Positions 52,168-61,348 of a stretch of DNA of 64,000 nucleotides are shown one piece after another (the stretch's first letter is position 1; every line of letters starts with the position of its first letter). The stretch lies in contig CABMJJ010000009.1 in the NCBI GenBank assembly GCA_902386555.1, forward strand, positions 431,384-495,383. Reading direction: 5' to 3'. The notes beneath the pieces were generated by a model. The model made no database searches and had not been told where the DNA came from. It was given only the letters and a program-made list of their open reading frames with translations. Both the position numbers and the translations under genes were made by a program. This DNA comes from Candidatus Bilamarchaeum dharawalense. Lineage in GTDB: Archaea > Micrarchaeota > Micrarchaeia > Anstonellales > Bilamarchaeaceae.

Positions 52168-53169
52168 ATGAACATACTTCAAAGATTATCCAAAAGGTTT
52201 GGTATGTATGGCTGGAGGAGTATCTTCTGGTTCCCATATTATGTCATTCTTAAGTCCGGAATGATCTACAATTCCGTTAGATACAAACACAAGCCTAAAG
52301 AATCAGTAAAAGTTGGAAACAACATAATGCATCTCAATCCTAAGGATAAAGGGATCAGCGTGGATCTTATTCTGAATCCAAACCGCGAGGAGTTGAGCCA
52401 AATCATGCTAACTAGCATAAAGAATGACGACTGCATCTTAGATGTAGGTGGCAATATTGGTTATTACGCCCTCAAAGAAGCTGAGATAGTTAAAGGCCAT
52501 GGTAAATTGTTCGTGATAGAACCAGTATCGGAAAATGTGAAATGGCTCACAAAGAATATGCTCGTTAATGGCTATAAGGATACAATGATCTTCCAGAAGG
52601 CAATGGGAGATGTACGCGGAGAGGTTGCCATCAACCTTTCAGAGCATTCTAACATGCATACATTCACAATCCGAACTGATGACAGGCAGATAGGGCAGGA
52701 AACCGTTGAGCTTGACACTATCGACCATTTTTGTTCTGAGCAAAAAATAATCCCCAACTTCATAAGAATGGATGTGGAAGGCTATGAATACGAAATAATC
52801 AAAGGGGCTGAAAAAATTCTATCTAAGAATAATGTCATTAAGCTTATGATCGAGTTTCATCCACAGCTTATGGGATATGAGAAGGCGCGTAACTTTCTCT
52901 CGATTCTTTCAAAGCACGGCTTTGAATCCGAGTATGTGGTTTACGACAACCTATTCTATCCATTTTTCGCTTTGGGCAGTCTTCCCTACCATGCCCTCTT
53001 GTTCCTTGAAGGGATGTTTTTACAACGCTCCAATCGTTTACTTGGTAAGGTCCATAAGAATATTAGAATCCAGGATATGTTGAAAGACAATGATTTACTT
53101 AATGGCAAGATAGGGTGGCCACACATACTCTTCGTGAAGAGAAAAACTAGTTCGTCTCTGCGTCACTAA
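52168..53169 (+). CDS. FkbM family methyltransferase
   Basis: A 333-residue protein. The SAM-binding motif is ILDVGGNIGYYALKEAEIV, with acidic motif II in LFVIEPVSENVKWL, and IRMDVEGYEYEIIKGAEKIL is the FkbM signature. It likely O-methylates a sugar in the glycan. GAGGCAGA precedes ATG. Its base composition is somewhat higher in G and C than the flanking glycan genes. It ends 22 bases from the convergent capsule-type transferase. Confidence 0.85.
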   Translation: MNILQRLSKRFGMYGWRSIFWFPYYVILKSGMIYNSVRYKHKPKESVKVGNNIMHLNPKDKGISVDLILNPNREELSQIMLTSIKNDDCILDVGGNIGYYALKEAEIVKGHGKLFVIEPVSENVKWLTKNMLVNGYKDTMIFQKAMGDVRGEVAINLSEHSNMHTFTIRTDDRQIGQETVELDTIDHFCSEQKIIPNFIRMDVEGYEYEIIKGAEKILSKNNVIKLMIEFHPQLMGYEKARNFLSILSKHGFESEYVVYDNLFYPFFALGSLPYHALLFLEGMFLQRSNRLLGKVHKNIRIQDMLKDNDLLNGKIGWPHILFVKRKTSSSLRH

Positions 53170-53191
53170 TATCTATCTACGGTATCTCTCT

Positions 53192-54565
53192 CTATTTTTT
53201 ATCCTGGTGTGCATCCACAAACATCTTTGCTATATACTTCCCATCGTTGTCACTTAATTCTAGACCAGAAGGAACAAATCTCCCATCTATTTTTATCATC
53301 TTAGAAAGGTATTTCTGTATGAATTCTTTCCTTTTTACTGAGCTTACCCCGTACTGTTTATCCGTTATGATATTCATAAAGATATACGGTAGTTTCTGTA
53401 TATCTCGTACTATTATCGAAACATTTTCAATTGCATAGAAATCATGACCGAATGTTATTACGGGGAAATCATGCATTATTGCTTCAAAACCAGCTGTAGA
53501 ATTGATGGTTATGATTCCCAATGAGTTCTTCATTGTTTCAAAAATACCTAGTTTCGGTGATGTTAGTTTTACATTAGGTAGCTTCTTCAATTCTAGTAAC
53601 TTTCTTATTGAAAGATCTTCGCACATGAGATGTGGGTGTGGTCTTACATAAAGCAACACTCCACTCGGGAGGCATTGCGCGATCTTTTCTATAAGTTCAA
53701 ATTGGTCTAATCCATACTCTCGCCACAATATCTGAGAATCCAGAGTCCAGTGTAATGGAAAAAGGAAATACCTATCTCCTTTGTTTGGCTTATCTAAAAT
53801 GAACCTAACAAGTATCTTCCTTACGTATCCTATCCCCACATCATAAGAAAGTGTTAACGGATCTCTAAAACGAAGTTTCTCCTCGTTTCTCAAATTATTG
53901 TATTTTTTCGTATACCTCAAAAATTTTTTTATGAATGCAATTAAAATAAAATCTTCTTTTACCACCACTCCTTCTGAAAAGTATGGCAACACTTTTCTCG
54001 GGGGGTTATTTGCTATGTCGAGCGGTGCGCGCGAATTTTCTCTCAGTTCTACAGGATGATAATTTTCGTCATAAATAGCTACAGTATTTTCCACCCTGCC
54101 GCTCATAGGCGTTGCAAAAGTCAATCCCAACCTTTTTGCAGTATACACAAATACCGTGTCTACTAAGCTACAGTTTAGATCCACACTAACCAGTTCTATT
54201 GAATTATTAGTAAGGAATTCTCTGGTTGCAATCACATATTTCGCAATAATCTCTCTCTTTGACAATAGTCCTGTTTTTTTTAGCGGATTTAGGGTTGCAA
54301 TACAAAAATCAAGCAATAGGGTAAATGGAAAACCAAGCCACTGTTCAATTCCAGCAATTTCCGTTTCTGTCAGACGTCTTTGAAAAATAGGGTTTGCATA
54401 CATATCTATGGTAGTAACATTATCCTGTTCTCCCACTATATTTAACGATTTTTTTGATATGCCCGGTCCGAATGCATAGATTTGCCATTTTTGAGGGAGA
54501 TATTTTATTATTACTTCTTTATATCTATCCCCGTCTGTTCCCAGATGAAGAAAACCGAAATTCAA
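53192..54565 (-). CDS. Capsule-polysaccharide-type transferase (GT-B)
   Basis: A 457-residue protein resembling capsule biosynthesis transferases (KpsS/LipB-like). The C-terminal half has FPLHWTLDSQILWREYGLDQ, VLLYVRPHPH and ITINSTAGFEAIMHDFPVIT with a following FGHDF. These are the conserved Pro-His and Ser/Thr-Gly-Glu-type sites of the family. Such enzymes add Kdo or other acidic sugars, so a nonulosonate transferase is possible here; that is inference from context. It is alone on the minus strand. Confidence 0.65.
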   Translation of the reverse strand: MNFGFLHLGTDGDRYKEVIIKYLPQKWQIYAFGPGISKKSLNIVGEQDNVTTIDMYANPIFQRRLTETEIAGIEQWLGFPFTLLLDFCIATLNPLKKTGLLSKREIIAKYVIATREFLTNNSIELVSVDLNCSLVDTVFVYTAKRLGLTFATPMSGRVENTVAIYDENYHPVELRENSRAPLDIANNPPRKVLPYFSEGVVVKEDFILIAFIKKFLRYTKKYNNLRNEEKLRFRDPLTLSYDVGIGYVRKILVRFILDKPNKGDRYFLFPLHWTLDSQILWREYGLDQFELIEKIAQCLPSGVLLYVRPHPHLMCEDLSIRKLLELKKLPNVKLTSPKLGIFETMKNSLGIITINSTAGFEAIMHDFPVITFGHDFYAIENVSIIVRDIQKLPYIFMNIITDKQYGVSSVKRKEFIQKYLSKMIKIDGRFVPSGLELSDNDGKYIAKMFVDAHQDKK

Positions 54566-54681
54566 TCAATCACCAGAATAACTATATGTAAATTCAATTA
54601 CATTTTAAATCTGATTATCCCAAAAATCTAATTCATACGATCTCTATACATGTTTATCTACTATTACATTGGTGATCTCAT

Positions 54682-55986
54682 ATGGGGTATTGTAAACGTT
54701 GTATAATGCCAGATACCAAACCGGATCTTTATTTCGATGAAGAAGGAGTATGTATTGCTTGCAAAGCCTCTGATTATAAGCACGATAAAATCGATTGGAA
54801 AGCCAGGAAAAAAGAATTTGAGAATCTTCTTGATAGATATCGTTCAAGAGATCCTTCAAAATATGATTGCATAGTTCCTACAAGTGGAGGTAAGGATAGT
54901 ACCTACCAAGCCTTCGTAATGAAGCATGTCTTTAATATGAACCCACTATGTGTTCACTTTGAACCTACTTATCCATCAGAAATAGGAAGACAAAATCTTG
55001 AAAATATGCGAAATCTCGGATTAGATGTACTTTCTTTCAAGCCCAATCCACACATTTACACAAAAATATGTCGTGAAGCATTTACCAAAGTTGGAGATCA
55101 CGAATGGCCAAATCATGTCGGTATCTTTACGGTTCCTGTACGTGTGGCCGTGCAATATAACATTCCTCTATTGTTATGGGGTGAGAATTCTCAACTCGAA
55201 TATGGTGGCCCAATGGACGCGGCAAAGAAAGAGGCACTCAATAGAAGATGGCTCGAAGAATTTGGTGGGCTTCTGGGCCTAAGAGTAAATGACCTAAACC
55301 ACGTAGGCATCTCCGAAGCCGATCTCAAACCATATGTCTATCCTTCTGAAGATGAATTAAAAAAAGTTGGAATAAGTGGTGTGTTTCTAGGCTATTACTT
55401 CAAATGGGATGCAAGACGTCAGGTTGAGCTAGTCAAAAAAGTCGGTTTTAATGTACGAACTGGTCCAGTAGAAGGCACCTATGTTAATTATGAAAATTTA
55501 GATGATGAGATTGTTTCGATCCATGACTACTTTAAATATATAAAATTTGGTTTTGGTCGTGCTTCAGATCACACATCGCTTGACATTCGAAATTCACGTC
55601 TCTCAAGAGCAGATGCATTGAAACTTTTAGCCAAATACGATGGAAAACTTTTCTCAGATCGAGTAGCTATGTTCTGTAAACGTTTTGCAATGTCCAAACA
55701 AGAATTTTTTACAGTTGTAGAGAAATATGCAAACAAATCTATATTCAAGGTTGACGACAACGGTAAATTAATATGGGAAAATGGACAGCTTGTCAATCTT
55801 ATGCTTCAAAAAGAGCTAGAACGTAATCACATCGTGTCATCACAATTCAAGGATACATCCCCTATTTTAACCCAAATAGATAATATAGTTAAAAATCAAA
55901 TAACCAAAGAAGGATATGTGACAGGTCTTATAGATGCCAAAAATTTCGATACTAAATTTGGGAATTGGCAACATCAATTCAGTTAA
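54682..55986 (+). CDS. wbuX: N-acetyl sugar amidotransferase (WbuX/PseA type)
   Basis: A 434-residue PP-loop protein. The ATP-pyrophosphatase loop is PTSGGKDSTYQAF (66-78), and Cys4, Cys7, Cys24 and Cys27 form a zinc site. GENSQLEYGG follows. WbuX/PseA/WbpG enzymes turn an acetamido group into acetamidino, using ammonia from a HisH/HisF-like pair. Those two genes follow directly, overlapping, so the three make one amidation unit. In Campylobacter the corresponding enzyme acts on pseudaminic acid. Confidence 0.92.
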   Translation: MGYCKRCIMPDTKPDLYFDEEGVCIACKASDYKHDKIDWKARKKEFENLLDRYRSRDPSKYDCIVPTSGGKDSTYQAFVMKHVFNMNPLCVHFEPTYPSEIGRQNLENMRNLGLDVLSFKPNPHIYTKICREAFTKVGDHEWPNHVGIFTVPVRVAVQYNIPLLLWGENSQLEYGGPMDAAKKEALNRRWLEEFGGLLGLRVNDLNHVGISEADLKPYVYPSEDELKKVGISGVFLGYYFKWDARRQVELVKKVGFNVRTGPVEGTYVNYENLDDEIVSIHDYFKYIKFGFGRASDHTSLDIRNSRLSRADALKLLAKYDGKLFSDRVAMFCKRFAMSKQEFFTVVEKYANKSIFKVDDNGKLIWENGQLVNLMLQKELERNHIVSSQFKDTSPILTQIDNIVKNQITKEGYVTGLIDAKNFDTKFGNWQHQFS

Positions 55987-56554
55987 GGTTGCACTCACTA
56001 ATCTAAATGCTGAAGTTAAGGTTGTAGATAATGCATCAGAATTAAGTTCTTCTGATGCTCTAGTTTTACCTGGTGTAGGTAATTTTAATCATGTTATGAA
56101 CTATCTTAGATCTAACGGGTATTTGGAATCATTATATTCTATTGTTATCGATCAACAAACCCCGTTCCTAGGTATTTGTTTGGGTATGCAGCTTCTTGCT
56201 GTTGAAGGCGAAGAGGGGGGGGTCACACCTGGTCTTGGTTGGATTAAAGGAAGAGTTGTAAAATTGAAGGGCCCCTCACCATTTCATATTCCTCATATGG
56301 GTTGGGATGATATCCATATAATCCAAAAAGAACCTCTCTTATCTAAACTACCTACGACTCCATCATTTTATTTCGTACATAGTTATTATTTTGAAAGCGA
56401 TCCTTCTTTTGTAACCGCGACATGTGATTATGGGTTTAACTTTCCTGTTAGTGTTCAAAAGAATAATATTTTCGGTGTCCAATTCCATCCAGAAAAAAGT
56501 CAAAAAAATGGTCTTACCGTTCTAAGTAACTTTCTTAATTATATCAAACATTAA
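55934..56554 (+). CDS. wbuY: HisH-like glutamine amidotransferase of sugar amidation (WbuY)
   Basis: A 206-residue class I glutaminase. Cys in FLGICLGMQLL and the His-Glu pair in VQFHPEKSQKNG form the triad. GNINSVKVAL and LPGVGNF are as in HisH. No other histidine genes are nearby, and it overlaps wbuX by 53 bases, so its role is to supply ammonia to WbuX through WbuZ rather than histidine synthesis. Confidence 0.9.
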   Translation: MPKISILNLGIGNINSVKVALTNLNAEVKVVDNASELSSSDALVLPGVGNFNHVMNYLRSNGYLESLYSIVIDQQTPFLGICLGMQLLAVEGEEGGVTPGLGWIKGRVVKLKGPSPFHIPHMGWDDIHIIQKEPLLSKLPTTPSFYFVHSYYFESDPSFVTATCDYGFNFPVSVQKNNIFGVQFHPEKSQKNGLTVLSNFLNYIKH

Positions 56555-56566
56555 ATGAGGATACAT

Positions 56567-57328
56567 ATGGTGCTTAAGGTTCGTATAATCCCATCGATAC
56601 TACTTATGAATGGTATTGCAGTTAAGAGTAAACAATTCTCTAATTATCGTCCTGTTGGTAGTTACATCAACGCAGTCAGAGTCTATAATTCACGGGACGT
56701 AGATGAGCTAGTTTTTTTAGATATCCAAGCAACCCATGAAAAACGTAGTATCCCATCTTATGTTGTTAGGGAAATCGCAGATGAATGTCGTATGCCACTA
56801 ACTATAGGGGGTGGTATATCGAGTATTAGTCAGATGAAAAAACTCTTCGGGGCAAGCGCAGATAAAATTTCTATTAATACAGCCGCACTCAAAAATCCCG
56901 AGATCATCACGGAAGCCGCAGAGCATTTTGGCTCGGCAAATATAATTGTCTCAATTGATGTTCGTAAAGTCGGCCAAGAATACCATGTTTTTAGTCAAGG
57001 CGGAACACACGACACCGGAATCGATGTTGTTACTTGGGCAACAAAAATTTGCAATCTTGGTGCTGGTGAAATATTTCTTACTTCTATGGATCGTGACGGT
57101 ATGATGGGGGGGTTTGATATCGAACTTATCAAAACTGTTGTTACTAACGTTTCTGTACCCGTGATAGCTTCTGGTGGTGCCGGCAAACCTGAGCATTTTG
57201 TTGATGCCGTTCTAAAAGGCGGAGCACACGCTCTCTCCGCTGCAAGTATTTTCCATTTTACTCAATATACGCCACACGAAATAAAAGCAACAATGGCTAA
57301 AGAAGGCATCCCAGTTAGGCTCCAATAA
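56567..57328 (+). CDS. wbuZ: HisF-like protein of sugar amidation (WbuZ)
   Basis: The ATG at 56567 follows GAGG; ATG 56555 is an alternative. The 253-residue barrel resembles HisF, but the catalytic Asp of HisF (CLDV) is replaced: the sequence reads IIPSILLMNGIAVKS. The second Asp (VSIDVRKVG) is kept. This is characteristic of WbuZ, which conducts ammonia but need not make imidazole glycerol phosphate. VRVYNSRDVDELVFLDI and TIGGGISS fit the same group. Confidence 0.88.
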   Translation: MVLKVRIIPSILLMNGIAVKSKQFSNYRPVGSYINAVRVYNSRDVDELVFLDIQATHEKRSIPSYVVREIADECRMPLTIGGGISSISQMKKLFGASADKISINTAALKNPEIITEAAEHFGSANIIVSIDVRKVGQEYHVFSQGGTHDTGIDVVTWATKICNLGAGEIFLTSMDRDGMMGGFDIELIKTVVTNVSVPVIASGGAGKPEHFVDAVLKGGAHALSAASIFHFTQYTPHEIKATMAKEGIPVRLQ

Positions 57329-57379
57329 TTATAAAAACACGTCATGAGAAATCACAACACACTCTTTTTTGTGATTGAT

Positions 57380-58006
57380 ATGAAGACTTCTACAACAAAA
57401 CAACTGGATTTTTGGAAATCTGAGTTCGGTAATCAGTATACTGACCGTAATCTTTACAATCCCGATTCGCGCATTCCTGCCTTTAAGGACATGCTGACTG
57501 GTCTTACCATAAAACGTATCTTGGAAGTTGGTTGTAATATGGGCAATAATTTAGTGACTCTTTCTAAATTAAACAACTTTCAGCTTATCGGAATCGAACC
57601 AAACTCTCATGCGGCAAAGAAAGGCCGCCTTCAAAGTAATCTAATCTCCATCATTGAAGGTGATGGCTTCCATATTCCCTTTTCAAATTCATATTTTGAT
57701 CTTGTTTTTACTGTCGGAGTACTTATTCATATCGCACCCCAAGATCTTCCAAAAATTATTGATGAAATGTATCGTACTAGTAATCGCTATTTATTAATTG
57801 CAGAATATTTCTCTGAAGTTGATACGCCCATAGAGTATCGTGGTCAAAAAGACCTTCTTTTTAAAAGAAATTTTAAGAAAATCTTTCTCGAAGTTAAACC
57901 TGGCTTAAAATGTATCAGAGAAGGTTTCTGGGGCAAAAATGATGGTTTTGATGATTGTCACTGGTTTTTGTTTGAAAAACCACATAACCGATCAAATGTG
58001 AAATAA
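57380..58006 (+). CDS. Pseudaminic acid biosynthesis-associated methyltransferase
   Basis: The ATG at 57380 gives 208 residues, opening KTSTTKQLDFWKSEFGNQYT, the N-terminal phrase of the nonulosonate-associated methylase group. SAM motif I is ILEVGCNMGNNLVTL; motif II is LIGIEPNSHA. It would add a methyl group to the nonulosonic acid or its amidino group. It lies between wbuZ and the CMP-transferase gene. An alternative start at 57344 would add 12 residues. Confidence 0.78.
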   Translation: MKTSTTKQLDFWKSEFGNQYTDRNLYNPDSRIPAFKDMLTGLTIKRILEVGCNMGNNLVTLSKLNNFQLIGIEPNSHAAKKGRLQSNLISIIEGDGFHIPFSNSYFDLVFTVGVLIHIAPQDLPKIIDEMYRTSNRYLLIAEYFSEVDTPIEYRGQKDLLFKRNFKKIFLEVKPGLKCIREGFWGKNDGFDDCHWFLFEKPHNRSNVK

Positions 58007-58732
58007 ATGTCCACATATGTTATTACTCAAGCTCGAATGACCTCAACTAGGCTTCCAGGTAAAATTCTCAAACAAATTTTTGGAAAACCACTACTTGTTC
58101 TGTTTTTAGAGCGTCTTAAACGCATGAAAACAATAGATGGTATCATTGTTGCAACCACCGCCGATCAGGAAGATGATGTTATCGTCGAAACAGTATCCGA
58201 ATTTTACCCCAACATGCCTGTTTTTAGAGGAGATCGTGAGGATGTACTCGATCGATATTATCAGTGTGCTAAGAAATTTAGTGTATCAACAATTGTACGT
58301 ATTACCTCTGATTGCCCACTTATCGACCCTCACATTTCAGATTTAGTCGTCTCTAAATTCTTATCTTCTAATTGTGATTATTGCAGCAATAATCTTCCAT
58401 ATCGAACATATCCCCATGGTTTAGATACAGAAGTGTTTAGTCTAAAAACTCTTGAAAAAGCGTGGAATAATGCCCGAACACAATTCGATCGAGAGCATGT
58501 TACGCCATATATCTATCACAATCCTAACTTATTTGAACTCATCAGCATAACTAGTTCTTGCGATCTAAGTTCTAATCGTTGGACTGTAGATTATCCGGAG
58601 GATTTCGAATTCGTAAAAGCGATCTATGAAAAGCTTTATCAACAAAAACCAGAATTTGATACTAATGATATTCTTGAGCTTATTAAAAACGAACCGCAAT
58701 TAATTAAACTTAATTCAAATAGAAAAATCTGA
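58007..58732 (+). CDS. CMP-nonulosonate cytidylyltransferase, SpsF type (PseF role)
   Basis: A 241-residue nucleotidyltransferase of the SpsF family: VITQARMTSTRLPGKILKQI with the phosphate loop, GIIVATTADQEDD, then TSDCPLIDP for metal binding and PHGLDTEVF. It activates pseudaminic acid as CMP-Pse. The SpsF type is the one of the Bacillus spore-coat sps operon rather than the NeuA-like PseF of Campylobacter. It starts right after the methylase stop and ends with zero gap to convergent pseH. Confidence 0.82.
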   Translation: MSTYVITQARMTSTRLPGKILKQIFGKPLLVLFLERLKRMKTIDGIIVATTADQEDDVIVETVSEFYPNMPVFRGDREDVLDRYYQCAKKFSVSTIVRITSDCPLIDPHISDLVVSKFLSSNCDYCSNNLPYRTYPHGLDTEVFSLKTLEKAWNNARTQFDREHVTPYIYHNPNLFELISITSSCDLSSNRWTVDYPEDFEFVKAIYEKLYQQKPEFDTNDILELIKNEPQLIKLNSNRKI

Positions 58733-59173
58733 TCACACGTTATATTCATAGACCGAACATCTAGGTACAAATCCATTTTTTTCAAAAATCTTTTTTGAAG
58801 GGATATTCTTTGATTTTACTTTCGCAATTAATTTTTTGATTCCTGTTTGTTTTGCAAATTGTATCGCGGCGAACACAGTTGCTTGACCCAAACCGCGTCT
58901 ACGATAGGTTGAAGATATTAATATATGTACCTCATACTTCTGGTTGGCGTCTACTGGATTTAGTCTCAACAAACCAACGTTTTCCTTTTCAACGACAATA
59001 ATAAACGAGTAAAAATCATGTTGTGCCAATCTTTTCTTCCAGTACGTCTGGTGCTCTTCCCAACTTATTTTGTGAGAAGCAAAACTATTCTCTCTAACCT
59101 CTCGTTCGTTTCTCCACTCAAAAATTTGTTTCAAATCATCTTCACTAACTTTCCTAAGCATGACCTCTCCCAT
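58733..59173 (-). CDS. pseH: UDP-4-amino-sugar N-acetyltransferase, PseH-like
   Basis: A 146-residue GNAT enzyme. WRNEREVRENSFASHKISWE is typical of PseH/SpsD; the acetyl-CoA loop is SSTYRRRGLGQATVFAAIQF, and KIFEKNGFV closes it. It N-acetylates the 4-amino sugar made by PseC. It is last of the minus-strand operon pseB-pseC-pseI-pseH and overlaps the pseI stop by one base. Confidence 0.86.
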   Translation of the reverse strand: MGEVMLRKVSEDDLKQIFEWRNEREVRENSFASHKISWEEHQTYWKKRLAQHDFYSFIIVVEKENVGLLRLNPVDANQKYEVHILISSTYRRRGLGQATVFAAIQFAKQTGIKKLIAKVKSKNIPSKKIFEKNGFVPRCSVYEYNV

Positions 59174-60216
59174 CAGAAGTCGCCCTCTTTTATTCCTTCA
59201 CATGGTTGAATCGCTCGCTTCGCCTTTTTTCCTAGTATCTGTTCAAATCTATTTGGTGCTACTCCTCTCTTTATTTTACCGGGTCTCAGGATAGCAATAT
59301 TATCTTCAGTAAATGTATCATCTTTTTTTATCGCTCTAACTGCATGTATGGCTCTTTTAGCAAATTCATATAATTCTCTCTCTTCAGGTATAACGGCTTT
59401 AATGTCACTTCCAAGAACTTGTTCTACATCTCTTATATATGTAATCATCTGTTTCAATTCATTTGGTTCAAGTGCAAATTTATGGTCAGGTCCAGGTAAA
59501 GAGTTATCCAATGTGAAATGTTTTTCTAGTATATTTGCACCTATCGCTACGGCAGTTAGCGGTGCGACGAACGGTTCACGGCTATGATCAGAAAATCCAA
59601 TTGGTATATTAAACATTTTTTTGAACCTGGGTATAACATTCACATTAATTGCAGTTAATGGTGCTGGATATTTGGCTGTACATTGGAGTAACGCCAATTT
59701 TTTGTTGTGTGTTGATCCAACAGCATCTACAGCTTCTTTTATTTCATCTATTTCACTTGCTCCGGTAGAGATTAGAATGGGTTTATTTTTCCTTGCAACG
59801 TGCTTAATAAGAGGGACGTGGTTACATTCGTATGATGCTATTTTATGTGCTTTAACATAGGGATCCAACAAATCAGCACTTTCCTCGTCAAATACACTGG
59901 CTAGAAAACAAATATCCCTTTTGTCGCAGTAAGTTGCAAGTTCCCCTAACCATTCTTCCGGGAGTTCCATATCTTTTATTAGTTGAAAAATTGATGTGCT
60001 GTCCTTAAGGTAATCTGCATATCCCGCCTCTTTGACATATAATTTCTCTGCTTTGAACAATTGAAATTTTACTGCGTCTGCACCTGCTTTTATTGCTTCA
60101 TCTATAAGTTTTTTTGCATGATCTAATCTACCGTTATGATTGCTACCCGCTTCGGCTATAATAAAACAAGGTTCGTTATTGCCTACTTTCTTCTCACCAA
60201 TTTTGAATGTCTGCAT
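59173..60216 (-). CDS. pseI: Pseudaminic acid synthase
   Basis: A 347-residue NeuB-family enzyme. FIIAEAGSNHNGRLDHAKKL opens the barrel; IASYECNHVPLI and STGASEIDEI follow, with FSDHS and LEKHFTLDNSLPGPDHKFAL for substrate and metal. A C-terminal SAF antifreeze-like domain is present (VRAIKKDDTFTEDNIAILRP). It condenses 6-deoxy-AltdiNAc with phosphoenolpyruvate. Assignment to Pse over Neu/Leg rests on the PseB, PseC and PseG partners. Confidence 0.92.
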   Translation of the reverse strand: MQTFKIGEKKVGNNEPCFIIAEAGSNHNGRLDHAKKLIDEAIKAGADAVKFQLFKAEKLYVKEAGYADYLKDSTSIFQLIKDMELPEEWLGELATYCDKRDICFLASVFDEESADLLDPYVKAHKIASYECNHVPLIKHVARKNKPILISTGASEIDEIKEAVDAVGSTHNKKLALLQCTAKYPAPLTAINVNVIPRFKKMFNIPIGFSDHSREPFVAPLTAVAIGANILEKHFTLDNSLPGPDHKFALEPNELKQMITYIRDVEQVLGSDIKAVIPEERELYEFAKRAIHAVRAIKKDDTFTEDNIAILRPGKIKRGVAPNRFEQILGKKAKRAIQPCEGIKEGDF

Positions 60217-60220
60217 CTAA

Positions 60221-61348
60221 CTACCCCCTAAGCGAATTACTGATCTCGCGTATCACCGTATCTACATCCTGGTCTGTCATTTTCGGGTAAATCGGAATTG
60301 ATAATATTCTTGAGAATATGTCCTCCGTTGTTGGATAGTTTTTTTCAATAAAACCAAACTGTTTGTAATGACTGAATTTGTATATTGGGATATAGTGTAC
60401 ATTGACTCCAATCCCCTTCTGTCTCATCGAAGTAAATATCGTGTCTCTATTTATTTTTTTATCTACCATGATTGGGTAAAGATGCCATGCATGTTTAACA
60501 TTTGGCATTACATATGGAATCGTAAGTTTATCGGTGTTTACTAGTTCTTCTTTGTACCTCTTTGCTATCTCCTCTCTTCTTTTCAAGAACCTGTCTATTT
60601 TTTTAAGTTGTGATATCCCTAGCGCACATTGAAAATCTGTTATGCGATAATTTCTCCCAAGCATCTTTACATCATAGGAGTAATCTGCACGTTCGCTCGG
60701 GGGTTTATCTATTCCGTGGTTTCTCAATAGTTTTAATTTTTTATAAAACTCATCATTATTTGTGGTTACCGCTCCGCCTTCGCCAGTTGTTATATGCTTG
60801 ACCGGATGGAAACTAAAAATTGTCATATCTGCCAACGAACCTATTCTCTTCCCCTTATACTCCGCACCAAATGCATGGCAAGCGTCCTCTATCAAAAAGA
60901 GGTCATTATCTTGAGCTATTTTTTTAAGTTCATCAATCTCACACGGCTGTCCTGCATAGTCCACGTAAACAATCGCCTTGGTTTTTTTGGTGATCTTTTT
61001 ACGGATTTGATCAGTGTCAATATTGTACGTTTCTTTGTTAATATCTGCAAAAATTGGTTTGCAATTGTTGTATAAAATACAATTTGAACTCGCTACAAAG
61101 GTAAATGGTGTTGTTATAATCTCACTGTTTGGTTTAAGGCCAAGTGCAGCAACTGCCATGTCCAGGGCACTAGTGCCTGAATTTGCAACGATCGCATAGT
61201 TAGCGTTGACATAATTAGAAAGCGCCGTTTCAAATTCTGCAACCTTTGGTCCAGTGGTCAGGAGGTCACTCTTCAAAACATTTCCAACAGCATCAATATC
61301 ATCATTTTCTATTGTTTGAAATCCATACGGAATATTTTTTTGGCTCAT
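60221..61348 (-). CDS. pseC: UDP-4-amino-4,6-dideoxy-AltNAc transaminase
   Basis: A 375-residue DegT/DnrJ/EryC1 aminotransferase. PLP Lys is in SFHPVKHITTGEGGAVTTNN; NSGTSALDMAVAALGLKPN and LIEDACHAFGAEYKG bind the cofactor; RNYRITDFQCALGISQL is family-typical. It transfers an amino group from glutamate to the 4-keto sugar produced by PseB. It starts inside the pseB stop (ATGA), four bases from pseI. Confidence 0.92.
   Translation of the reverse strand: MSQKNIPYGFQTIENDDIDAVGNVLKSDLLTTGPKVAEFETALSNYVNANYAIVANSGTSALDMAVAALGLKPNSEIITTPFTFVASSNCILYNNCKPIFADINKETYNIDTDQIRKKITKKTKAIVYVDYAGQPCEIDELKKIAQDNDLFLIEDACHAFGAEYKGKRIGSLADMTIFSFHPVKHITTGEGGAVTTNNDEFYKKLKLLRNHGIDKPPSERADYSYDVKMLGRNYRITDFQCALGISQLKKIDRFLKRREEIAKRYKEELVNTDKLTIPYVMPNVKHAWHLYPIMVDKKINRDTIFTSMRQKGIGVNVHYIPIYKFSHYKQFGFIEKNYPTTEDIFSRILSIPIYPKMTDQDVDTVIREISNSLRG

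Noticed and set aside
54682..57328. wbuY and wbuZ as histidine biosynthesis genes hisH and hisF
   Set aside because: The HisF-like protein lacks the first catalytic Asp, wbuX overlaps wbuY, and no other his gene is present.
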